Source: Begonia masoniana (taxonomy: Eukaryota; Streptophyta; Magnoliopsida; Cucurbitales; Begoniaceae). Taken from it: a stretch of 64,000 nt of DNA. The stretch lies in contig CM039511.1 of assembly GCA_022432975.1 (NCBI GenBank), forward strand, positions 47,316,902 to 47,380,901. The letters are read 5' to 3'. The translations under genes and the position numbers were made by a program. Below are positions 1-11,000 of this stretch, piece by piece; position 1 is the stretch's first letter; each line of letters begins with the position of its first letter. The notes beneath the pieces were generated by a model. It did not search any database and had not been told where the DNA came from. It saw nothing but the letters and a program-made list of their open reading frames with translations.

Positions 1-525
1 AAAGAAAAGGGTTGTGGTTTAATCATAGGTGGAGGAAGTTGTGTGAATGTTGCAAGTAAAATATGGTTGACAGACTTGGATTAAAGACTCTAAAGCACCC
101 TCGACCATATCGTCTCCAATGGCTCAATGAAAAGTGGAGAAATGAAGGTAACAAAACAGGGTTCTTGTCTCATTTTCAATTGGCAAATATTCAGATGAAG
201 TTCTTTGTGATGTTGTTCCTATGCAAGCAAGTCATATATTGCTGGGAAGACAGGCAATTTGACAGACGCACCACCCATGATTGATACAAGAATCGGTACA
301 ACTTTATCAAGGATGGACGAAGTATTACTCTAGCTCCGCTACCACCTCATCAAGTTTTCGAAGAGCAATGCCAAATTAAAAAAATCTGTCACAGCTAATA
401 CAAAACAATGTGAGAGTGAGCATGAGAGAGAAGAGAGAAAATGTGAAAAGAAGAGGAAAAGAGTCAGGTGCCACTTGAAAAAGCAAAAAAGGCAGTGAAT
501 TTCCTTGCACAAGAGAGAGAGATTA
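1..525 (+). pseudogene. pol: F: broken retroviral-type aspartic protease and protease-RT linker
   Basis: This segment matches the protease region of copy A (about 24325-24870 on the other strand). The protease would process the Gag-Pol polyprotein inside the virus-like particle. At 23-58 the frame gives LIIGGGSCVNVAS where copies A and B have LIIDGGSCVNVAS, so the catalytic Asp codon GAT is GGT (Gly). One base is missing near 61 (aaaatatgg against aaaataatgg in A) and one is added near 129 (atgaaaagtgg against atgaaagtgg), so the frame breaks twice. The Lys/Glu-rich linker ends at 526, where satellite begins. The lost catalytic residue and frameshifts show a dead protease. Confidence 0.85.
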
Positions 526-2632
526 AAACTTCACTTCAATCGATTTGTTCCAAAAGAGTTGAACGTATCAAGCAAATGAGGTTGAGTGTTACATGACTTG
601 TGGTTAGAACCTAAGTTATCCATTTCACATTCAAGGTTTTAACTTGAAGTGATGAGAACGACGTGTATTGAGGACCCAACAACCTTCATGGACGCGAAAC
701 TAAGACTTAGTAATGCGCTTGATGAAGCATTAGAAACTTCACTTCAATCGATTTGTTCCAAAAGAGTTGAACGTATCAAGCAAATGAGGTTGAGTGTTAC
801 ATGACTTGTGGTTAGAACCTAAGTTATCCATTTCACATTCAAGGTTTTAACTTGAAGTGATGAGAACGACGTGTATTGAGGACCCAACAACCTTCATGGA
901 CGCGAAACTAAGACTTAGTAATGCGCTTGATGAAGCATTAGAAACTTCACTTCAATCGATTTGTTCCAAAAGAGTTGAACGTATCAAGCAAATGAGGTTG
1001 AGTGTTACATGACTTGTGGTTAGAACCTAAGTTATCCATTTCACATTCAAGGTTTTAACTTGAAGTGATGAGAACGACGTGTATTGAGGACCCAACAACC
1101 TTCATGGACGCGAAACTAAGACTTAGTAATGCGCTTGATGAAGCATTAGAAACTTCACTTCAATCGATTTGTTCCAAAAGAGTTGAACGTATCAAGCAAA
1201 TGAGGTTGAGTGTTACATGACTTGTGGTTAGAACCTAAGTTATCCATTTCACATTCAAGGTTTTAACTTGAAGTGATGAGAACGACGTGTATTGAGGACC
1301 CAACAACCTTCATGGACGCGAAACTAAGACTTAGTAATGCGCTTGATGAAGCATTAGAAACTTCACTTCAATCGATTTGTTCCAAAAGAGTTGAACGTAT
1401 CAAGCAAATGAGGTTGAGTGTTACATGACTTGTGGTTAGAACCTAAGTTATCCATTTCACATTCAAGGTTTTAACTTGAAGTGATGAGAACGACGTGTAT
1501 TGAGGACCCAACAACCTTCATGGACGCGAAACTAAGACTTAGTAATGCGCTTGATGAAGCATAAGAAACTTCACTTCAATCGATTTGTTCCAAAAGAGTT
1601 GAACGTATCAAGCAAATGAGGTTGAGTGTTACATGACTTGTGGTTAGAACCTAAGTTATCCATTTCACATTCAAGGTTTTAACTTGAAGTGATGAGAACG
1701 ACGTGTATTGAGGACCCAACAACCTTCATGGACGCGAAACTAAGACTTAGTAATGCGCTTGATGAAGCATTAGAAACTTCACTTCAATCGATTTGTTCCA
1801 AAAGAGTTGAACGTATCAAGCAAATGAGGTTGAGTGTTACATGACTTGTGGTTAGAACCTAAGTTATCCATTTCACATTCAAGGTTTTAACTTGAAGTGA
1901 TGAGAACGACGTGTATTGAGGACCCAACAACCTTCATGGACGCGAAACTAAGACTTAGTAATGCGCTTGATGAAGCATTAGAAACTTCACTTCAATCGAT
2001 TTGTTCCAAAAGAGTTGAACGTATCAAGCAAATGAGGTTGAGTGTTACATGACTTGTGGTTAGAACCTAAGTTATCCATTTCACATTCAAGGTTTTAACT
2101 TGAAGTGATGAGAACGACGTGTATTGAGGACCCAACAACCTTCATGGACGCGAAACTAAGACTTAGTAATGCGCTTGATGAAGCATTAGAAACTTCACTT
2201 CAATCGATTTGTTCCAAAAGAGTTGAACGTATCAAGCAAATGAGGTTGAGTGTTACATGACTTGTGGTTAGAACCTAAGTTATCCATTTCACATTCAAGG
2301 TTTTAACTTGAAGTGATGAGAACGACGTGTATTGAGGACCCAACAACCTTCATGGACGCGAAACTAAGACTTAGTAATGCGCTTGATGAAGCATTAGAAA
2401 CTTCACTTCAATCGATTTGTTCCAAAAGAGTTGAACGTATCAAGCAAATGAGGTTGAGTGTTACATGACTTGTGGTTAGAACCTAAGTTATCCATTTCAC
2501 ATTCAAGGTTTTAACTTGAAGTGATGAGAACGACGTGTATTGAGGACCCAACAACCTTCATGGACGCGAAACTAAGACTTAGTAATGCGCTTGATGAAGC
2601 ATTAGAAACTTCACTTCAATCGATGTTCCAAA
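526..2632 (+). repeat. Satellite block S1: ten near-identical 208-bp monomers inside element F
   Basis: The landmark tcacttcaatcg recurs at exactly 208-base steps (acttcaat at 533, 741, 949, 1157 and on to 2613). By eye the monomers are identical except one T-to-A change near 1562 (gcataag for gcattag). This is far more uniform than any other satellite stretch here. The right junction sits in a gttccaaa shared by satellite and element (2625-2632). The left junction has little homology (gattaa of the element joins aaacttcac of the monomer). The block replaces about 0.94 kb that in copy A holds the start and nearly all of the reverse transcriptase. Confidence 0.93.
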
Positions 2633-3333
2633 CTTTAGCACCATTGTGCTCACTTGACGGAAATTATCAAGAAAAGTGTTGGGTTCAAATGGGGTGATTC
2701 ACAAGAGAAGGCTTTCAACACTTTAAAAGAAAAGTTAAGTACTGCTCCTTTACTGCTCTTACCAGATTTTTCCAAAGCCTTTGAAATCGAATGTGATGCT
2801 TCCGTATTGGTATATGTGCCGTACTTATGCAAGGACAAGAGACCCATTGCCTATTTCAGTGAGAAACTTAATGGAGCTGCTTTGAATTACTCCACCTATG
2901 ACAAAGAACTTTATGCATTGGTGAGAGCTCTGAAACGTGGTAACATTACTTGTGGTCTAAGGAATTTGTCATTCATACCAACCATGATCATTGAAGCATT
3001 TAAAAGGTCAAGGTAAGTTGATCGACGACATGCTCGCTGGATTGAATTTATTGAAATGTTTCCATATACTATCCAATACAAAGAAGGTAAAGACAATATT
3101 GTAGCTGATGCTTTATCTCGAAGGTATGTTCTTCTTTCTACCCTTTCCACTAATTTTTGGGTTTGAGCACATCAAAGGAATTATATCCAAAAGATCCTGA
3201 TTTTTCAACTTGGTTTGAAGCCACATAAACAAAACCTTTGAAAAATTTTACAAACAAGAGGATATTGTTTCGAGAAAATAGACTTTGCATTCCACAATGT
3301 TCTTTGCGTGAATTGCTTGTTAGAGAGTCACAT

Positions 3334-3368
<35 letters not shown>

Positions 3369-4393
3369 CTTATGGGACATTTGGGATTCTTAAGACCTTA
3401 GAAATTTTGAAAGAACATTTCTTTTGGCCACATATGAAGAGGATATAGAGAGGATCTGCAATAGATGCATACTTGTAGAAAAGCCAAATCTAGAGTAAAA
3501 CCTCATGGATTGTACCAGGCTTTACCTGTTCCTTGTCATCCTTGGATTGATGTTTCTATGGATTTTGTGTTAGGGTTACCAAGAACTAAGAAATGGGAAA
3601 GATTCAATTTTTGTTATGGTGGATAGATTTTCAAAGATGGCACATTTTATCCCATGTAATAAACAGATGATGCCACTCATATAGCTCAGTTATTCTTTAA
3701 AGAAGTAGTTCGTCTTCATGGTGTTCCAAAAATAATAGTGAGGTGATCGAGAAGCTAAGTTTTTAGCCATTTTTGGCGAGTTCTGTGGGGTAAGTTAGGG
3801 ACAACTTTGCTATTTTCTACTACTTGTCACCCACAAACCGATGGACAAAAACAGGACCCTGGGAACTCTTTACGAGCAGTAATAAAGAACCATTTAAAAT
3901 CAGGGGAAGATTGTATTCCTTTTATTGAGTTTGCTTACAATAGAACAATGCATTCTTCTACTTCTTATTCTCCTTTTGAAATTGTTATGGTTTTAATCCG
4001 TTAACTCCCTTGGATTTACTTCCATTGCCTATTAATGAGACCATTAGCCTAGATGGGAAGAAGAAGGCAGAATTGGTAAGAAAACTTCATGAAGACGCAC
4101 GTCAGCATATCATCAAACAGAATGAGCAACTGCTGCCCATAGCAAACAAAGGAAGAAAGCACATCACTTTTCAACAAGGAGATTTGGTTTGGGTTCATTT
4201 CGTAAAGAACGTTTTTCCCAACAAAGAAAGTGTAAACTAAATCCTCGGGAGAATGACCATTCCAAGTTTTGGAAAAGATTAATGTAATGCTTATATCATT
4301 GATCTACCAGCTGATTATCAAGTGAGTGCTACTTTTAATGTAACTGACCTCTCTCCTTCTATGTAGGTCCAGATTCGAGGACAAATCAGTTTC
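2625..4393 (+). pseudogene. pol: F: RNase H and integrase remnant, multiply frameshifted
   Basis: An open stretch at 2654-3016 (120 aa) carries the end of the RT connection and the start of RNase H: IECDAS with the first catalytic Asp, and YDKELYAL with the catalytic Glu. Further on, VADALSRR ends RNase H near 3123. A 34-base G run (3334-3367) sits where the integrase zinc-binding motif [10 protein letters not shown] is expected and breaks the frame. Integrase core pieces follow: MDFVLGLP near 3555, AKF near 3750, HPQTDGQ near 3828, then FEIV near 3975 and the C-terminal domain at 4010-4240. The codons for TEVV with the catalytic Glu are missing after DGQ. At least six frame changes are visible, so no protein is expected. 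Confidence 0.85.
3334..3367 (+). repeat. 34-base G homopolymer in integrase zinc-finger region of F
   Basis: An uninterrupted run of 34 G between cat and tcttatggg. Eight G would restore the frame of the HGGGLMGH motif; 34 leaves it out of frame. The matching tracts are 15 C at 22656-22670, 12 C at 28530-28541 and an interrupted tract at 36351-36364, all on the other strand. Homopolymers this long are also prone to sequencing error, so the exact count is uncertain. Confidence 0.9.
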
Positions 4394-4406
4394 AAGAGAG
4401 GGAGAA
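4394..4406 (+). promoter_or_regulatory. Polypurine tract of F
   Basis: The purine run aagagagggagaa lies immediately before the LTR start TGATGTGG at 4407. This is the expected position of the plus-strand DNA primer in LTR retrotransposon reverse transcription. The same tract occurs next to the LTRs of A, B and C. Confidence 0.75.
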
Positions 4407-5067
4407 TGATGTGGGCAATGATGGCATTGAAAGAAGAATTGGGCCAAGAAGAATACTTAATGGAATTGAAAATACCAAAATGGACCTATCACTAGAGCTC
4501 GGGCTAAGAAGCTTCAAGAAGAAGTCCAAAATACTTATTTCAAGAACCAAGACCACTGGAAGAAATGGGCTTTAAAGTTATTAATTTGTTACAAATACAA
4601 ATGGAGTTTGATTAGGCCCAAATGATCACCAATTTAGCAAAGAAGGCTCTAGAACGGAGTAATTTCGAAGTGACATCCACTAGGCATTTAATATCTTTCT
4701 TATGTTTTCAAGGCTATTTAATGTCTATTCTAGACTATTCTTGTAAGCCTAAAAATACTTGAGAGTTCTTCATTGTAAGACACACAAGAATGAGAATTAT
4801 GTTGTGAGAATTTCCTCCAAACTGTTCTTCTGTAGAACTTGCGAAAATTTAAAGTGCAACCACTTGATTTCCAACCCTTATAATATTGGGTTTCTTGCTC
4901 TTCTATAGCAAAGGGGTCAATATTTCTTTCTTGATACTATTGATTTTGGTTGTCATATAACCACGGGGTCATTAGTCCTAAACTTTAAAACAACTATTGG
5001 GCGATCTTGAAGTTGATTCCATCTATTGACGTTGGGTCTCACAACAAGTTTGTTGAGGTTTGCATCA
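4407..5067 (+). repeat. 3' LTR of F (661 bp, internal deletion)
   Basis: Starts TGATGTGG after the polypurine tract and ends GGTTTGCATCA before satellite. It aligns to the 734-735-bp LTRs of A-C, except for about 74 bases lost between atttaatat and ctttcttatg near 4690. The integrase tail coding (ITRARAKK-like) runs from the internal region into this LTR, as in the other copies, but is frameshifted. Right flank caact at 5068-5072 is satellite; the matching left flank is outside the window. Confidence 0.88.
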
Positions 5068-8000
5068 CAACTACCTTCATGGACACGTAATTAAGACTTA
5101 GTAATGCGCTTGATGAAGCATAAAAAACTTCACTTAAATCGATTTATTCTAAAAGTGTTGATCGTATCAAGCAAATGAGGTTGAGTGTTACAATATTTGT
5201 GGTTAGAACCTAAGTTATCCATTTCACATTCAAGGTTTACTTGAAGTGATGACAACGACGTGTATTGAGGACCCAACAACCTTCATGGACGCAAAACTAA
5301 GACTTAGTAATGCGCTTGATAAAGCATTAGAAACTTCACTTCAATCGATTTGTTCCGAAAGAGTTGATCGTATCAAACAAATGAGGTTGAGTGTTACATT
5401 AATTGTGGTTAGAACCTAAGTTATCCATTTCACATTCAAGGTTTTAACTAGAAGTGATGAGAACGACGTGTATTGAGAACCCAACAACCTTCATGGACGC
5501 GAAACTAAGACTAAGTAATGCGCTTGATGAAGCATTAGAAACTTCACTTCAATCGATTTGTTCCAAAAGAGTTGATCGTATCAAGCAAATGAGGTTAAGT
5601 GTTACATTACTTGTGGTTAGAACCAAAGTTATCCATTTCACATTCAAGGTTTTAACTTGAAGTGATGAGAACGACGTGTATTGAGGACCCAACAACCTTC
5701 ATGGGCGCGAAACTAAGACTTAGTAATGCGCTTGATGAAGTACTAGAAACTTCACTTCAATCGATTTGTTCCAAAAGAGTTGATCGTATAAGGCAAATGA
5801 GGTTGAGTGTTACATTACTTGTGGTTAGAACCTAAGTTATCCATTTCACATTCAAAGTTTTAACTTAAAGTCATGAGAGGGACGTGTATTAAGAACCCAA
5901 CAACCTTCATGGACGCGAAACTAGACTTAGTAATGCCTTGATGAAGCATAAAAAACTTCACTTCAATCGATTTGTTCCAAAAGAGTTGAACATATTAAGC
6001 AAATGAGGTTAAGTGTTACATGACTTGTGGTTAGAACTTAAGTTATCCATTTCACATTCAAGCATTTAACTTGAAGTGATGAGAACGACGTGTATTGAGG
6101 ACCCAACAACCTTCATGGACGCGAAACTAGACTTAATAATGCGCATGATGAAGCATTAGAAACTTCTATTCATCGATTTGTTCCAAAAGAGTTGAACGTA
6201 TCAAGCAAATGAGGTTGAGTGTTACATGACTTGTGGTTAGAACCTAAGTTATCCATTTCACATTCAAGGTTTTAACTTGAAGTGATCAGAACGACGTGTA
6301 TTGAGGACCCAACAACCTTCATGGACGCGTAATTAAGACTTAGTAATGCGCTTGATAAAGCAATAGAAACTTCACTTCAATCGATTTGTTCCAAAAGTGT
6401 TGATCGTATCAAGCAAATGAGGTTGAGTGTTACATTATTTTTGGTTAGAACCAAAGTTATCCATTTCACATTCAATGTTTTAACTTGAAGTGATGAGAAC
6501 GACGTGTATTGAGGACCCAACAACCTTCATGGACGCGTAACTAAGACTTAGTAATGCGCTTGATTAAGTATTAGAAACTTCACTTCAATCGATTTTTTCC
6601 AAAAGAGTTGATCGTATCAAGCAAATGAGGTTGAGTGTTACAAGACTTGAGGTTAGAACTTAAGTTATCCATTTCCAATTCAAGCATTTAACTTGAAGTG
6701 ATGAGAACGACGTGTATTGAGGACCCAACAACCTTCATGGACGCGAAACTAAGACTTAATAATGCGCTTGATGAAGCATTAGAAACTTCACTTCAATCGA
6801 TTTGTTCCGAAAGAGTTGAACGTATCAAGCAAATAAGGTTTACTGTTACATGACTTGTGGTTAGAACCTAAGTTATCCATTTCACATTCAAGGTTTTAAC
6901 TTGAAGTCATGAGAACGACGTGTATTTGAGGACCCACCAACCTTCATGGACGCGTAATTAAGATTTATTAATGCGCTTGATGAAGCATAAGAAAATTCAC
7001 TTCAATCGATTTGTTCCAAAAGAGTTGACCGTATCAAGCAAATGAGGTTGAGTGTTACATGACTTGTGGTTAGAAGCTAAGTTATCCATTTCACATTCAA
7101 TGTTTTAACTTGAAGTGATGAGAACGACGTGTATTGAGGACCCAACAACCTTCATGGACGCGAAACTAAGACTTAGTAATGTGCTTGATGAAGCATAAGA
7201 AACTTCACTTGAATCGATTTGTTCCAAAAGAGTTGAAGGTATCAAGCAAATGAGGTTGAGTGTTACATGACTTGTGGTCAGAACCTAAGTTATCCTTTTC
7301 ACATTCAAGGTTTTAACTTGAAGTGATGAGAAGGATATGTTTTGTGGACCCAACAACCTTCATGGACGCAAAACTAAGACTTAGTAATGCGCTTGATGAA
7401 GCATTAGAAGCTTCACTTCAATCGATTTATTCCAAAAGAATTGATCGTATCAAGCAAATGAGGTTAGTGTTACATTACTTGTGGTTAGAACCTAATTATC
7501 CATTGCCATTCAAGTTTTAACTTGAAGTCATGAGAACGACGAGTAGTGAGGACCCACAACCTTTATGGACGCGTAATTAAGTTATTATGCACTTGATGAA
7601 GCATAAGAACATTCACTTAAATCGATTTGTTTCCAAAATAGTTGATCGTATCAAGCAAAAGAGGTTGAGTGTTACATGACTTGTGGTTAGAAGTTAAGTT
7701 ATCCATTTCACATTCAAGGTCTTAACTTGAATTGATGAGAACGACGTGTATTGAGGATCCAACAACCTTCATGGACCCGAAACTAAGACTTAGTAATGTG
7801 CTTGATGAAGCATTAGAAACTTCACTTCAATCAATTTGTCCCAAAAGAGTTGAACGTATCAATCAAATGAGGTTGAGTATTACATGACTTGTGGTTTGAA
7901 CCTAAGTTATCCATTTCATATTCAAGGATTTAACTTGAAGTGATGAGAAGGACGTGTATTGAGGACCCAACAACCTTCATGGACGCAAGACTAAGACTTA

Positions 8001-11000
8001 GTAATGCGCTTGATGAAGCATTAGAAACTTCACTTCAATCGATTTGTTCCAAAAGAATTGATCGTATCAAGCAAATGAGGTTGAGTGTTACATTACTTGT
8101 GGTTAGAATCTAAGTTATCCATTTCACATTCAAGGTTTTAACTTGAAGTCATGAGAACGACGTGTATTTGAAGACCCAACAACCTTCATGGACGCGTAAT
8201 TAAGATTTATTAATGCACTTGATGAAGCATAAGAAAATTCACTTCAATCGATTTGTTCCAAAAGAGTTGACCGTATCAAGCAAATGAGGTGGAGTGTTAC
8301 ATGACTTGTGGTCAGAACCTAAGTTAATCCTTTCACATTCAGTTTACTTGAAGTGATGAGAAAATATGTGTTGAGGACCCAACAACCTTCATGCGCAAAA
8401 CTAAGACTTAGTAATGCGCTTGATGAAGCATATAGAAACTTCACTTCAATCGATTTATTCAAAAGATATGATCGTATCAAGCAAAAGAGGTTGAGTGTTA
8501 CATTACTGTTGGTTAGAAGCCTAAGTTATCCATTTCACATTCAAGGTTTTAACTTGAAGTCATGAGAACGACAGTATTGAGGACCCAACAACCTTTATGG
8601 ACACGTAACTTAAGATTATAGTAATGTGCCTTGATGAGCATAAGAAATTCACTTCAATCGATTTGTTCCAAAAGAGTTTAATCGTATCAAGCAAAAAGAG
8701 GTTGAGTTATAATGACTTGTGGTTGGAAGCTAAGTTATCCATTTCACAATTCAAGAGTTTAACTTGAAGTGATGAGAACGACGTGTATTGAGGAACCAAC
8801 AACCTTCATGGACCCGAAACTAAGACTTAGTATGCGCTTGATTAAGCATTAGAAACTTCACTTCAATCGATTTGTTCCAAAAGAATTGATCGTATCAAGC
8901 AAATTAGGTTGAGTGTTACATTACTTGTGGTTAGAATCTAAGTTATCCATTTCACATTCACGGTTTTAACTTGAAGTCATGAGACGCGTGTATTTGAGAA
9001 CCCAACAACCGTCATGGACGCGTAATTAAGATTTATTAATGCACTTGATGAAGCATAAGAAAATTCACTTCAATCGATTTGTTCCAAAAGAGTTGACCGT
9101 ATCAAGCAAATGAGGTTGAGTGTTACATGACTTGTGGTCAGAACCTAAGTTATCCTTTTCACATTCAAGGTTTAACTGAAGTGATGAGAAATGATAGTGT
9201 TTGAGGACCCAACAACCTTCATGGACGCGAAACTAAGACTTAGTAATGCGCTTGATGAAGCATGAGAAACTTCACTTCAATCGATTAGTTCCAAAAGATT
9301 GATCGTATCAAGGCAAATGAGGTTGAGTGTTACATGACTTGTGGTCAGAACCTAAGTTATCCTTTTCACATTCAAGGTTTTAAATTGAAGTGATGAGAAG
9401 GATATGTTTTGAGGATCCCAACAACCTTCATGGACGCAAACTAAGACTTAGTAATGCGCTTGATGAAGCATTAGAAACTTCACTTCAATCGATTATTCCA
9501 AAGAATTGATCGTATCAAGCAAATGAGGTTGAGTGTTACATTACTTGTGGGTAGAACTAAGTTATCCATTTCACATTCAAGGTTCTAACTTGAAGTCATG
9601 AGAACGACGAGTATTGAGGACCCAACAACCTTTATGGACGCGTAATTAAGATTTATTAATGCGACTTGATGAAGCATAAGAAACTTCACTTCAATCGATT
9701 TGTTCCAAAAGAGTTGATCGTATCAAGCAAAAGAGGTTGAGTGTTACATGACTTGTGGTTAGAACCTAAGTTATCCATTTCACATTCAAGGTTTAACTTG
9801 AAGTGATGAGAACGACGTGTATTGAGACCCAACAACCTTCATGGACGCCGTAAACTAAGGAACTTAGTAATGTGCTTGATAAGCATTAGAAACTTCACTT
9901 CAATCGATTTGTCCCAAAGAGTTGATCGTATCAAGCAAATGAGGTTGAGTAGTACATGACTTGTGGTTAGAACCTAAGTTATCCATTTCATATTCAAGAT
10001 TTAACTTGAAGTGATGAGAAAGGACGTGTATTGAGGACCCAACAACCTTCATGGACGCGAAGACTAAGACTTAGTAATGCGCTTGATGAAGCATTAGAAA
10101 CTTCACTTCAATCGATTTGTTCCAAAAGAGTTGATCGTATCAAGCAATGAGGTTGATGTTACATGACTTGTGGTTAGAACCTAAGTTATCCATTTCCATT
10201 CAAGGTTTTAACTTGAAGTCATGAGAACGACGTGTATTTGAGGACCCAACAACCTTCATGGACGCGTAATTAAGATTTAATAATGCGCTTGATGAAGCAT
10301 AAGAAAATTCACTTCAATCGATTTGTTCCAAAAGGAGTTGAACGTATCAAGCAAAGAGGTTGAGTGTTACATGACTTGTGGTTAGAACCTAGATTATTCC
10401 TTTCACATTCAAGGTTTTAACTTGAAGTGATGAGAATGACTAGGTATTGAGGACCCAACAACCGTCATGGACGCGAAACTAAGACTTAGTAATGCGCTTG
10501 ATGAAGCATTAGAAACTTCACTTCAAATCGATTTGTTCCAAAAGAGATTGATCGTATCAAGCAAATGAGGTTGAGTGTTACATTACTTGTGGTTAGAACC
10601 TAGTTATCCATTTCACATTCAAGGTTTTAACTTGAAGTCATGAGAACGACGAGTATTGAGGACCCAACAACCTTCATGGACGCGAATTAAGACTTATTAA
10701 TGCACTTGATGAAGCATAAGAAACTTCACTTCAATCGATTTGTTCCAAAAGAGTTGATCGTATCAAGCAAATGAGGTTGAGTGTTACATGACTTGTGGTT
10801 AGAAGCTAAGTTATCCATTTCACATTCAAGTTGTAACTTGAAAGTGATGAGAACGACGTGTAGTTGAGGAACCCAACAACCTTTATGGATTGCAAAACTA
10901 AGACGTAGTAATGCACTTGATGACTGCTTAAGAAACTTCACTTCAATATGATTGGCCTTCAAAAGAGTTGATTCGATCAAGCAAATGAGGTTGAGTGGTT

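Larger units (their letters stand above)
1..5067 (+). mobile_element. Element F: degenerate CRM-like LTR retrotransposon, 5' part outside window
   Basis: Partial Ty3/gypsy element on the plus strand, same family as copies A-C on the other strand. Visible parts in order are a gag-protease fragment (1-525), a satellite block in place of reverse transcriptase (526-2632), RNase H and integrase (2625-4393), a polypurine tract and the 3' LTR (4407-5067). It carries many one-base indels and no long open frame. The 3' end is clean: the LTR ends GGTTTGCATCA at 5067 and satellite follows directly. The 5' LTR and gag start lie to the left of the window. Confidence 0.85.

Noticed and set aside
526..2632. 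CENP-B-box-like motif in the monomer
   Set aside because: The S1 monomer contains no CGGG or TTCG core in the needed arrangement; nothing like the 17-base box was found.
526..2632. CRISPR array
   Set aside because: Repeats are directly adjacent 208-bp monomers without unique spacers, in eukaryotic context.
5454..5660. Recurring open frame of about 50-70 codons in the satellite (MRTTCIEDPTTFMDAKLRL... type)
   Set aside because: The 208-base monomer is not a multiple of three and the common gcataag variant puts a stop in the frame. The frame is open only by chance in gcattag monomers, with no sign of protein constraint.
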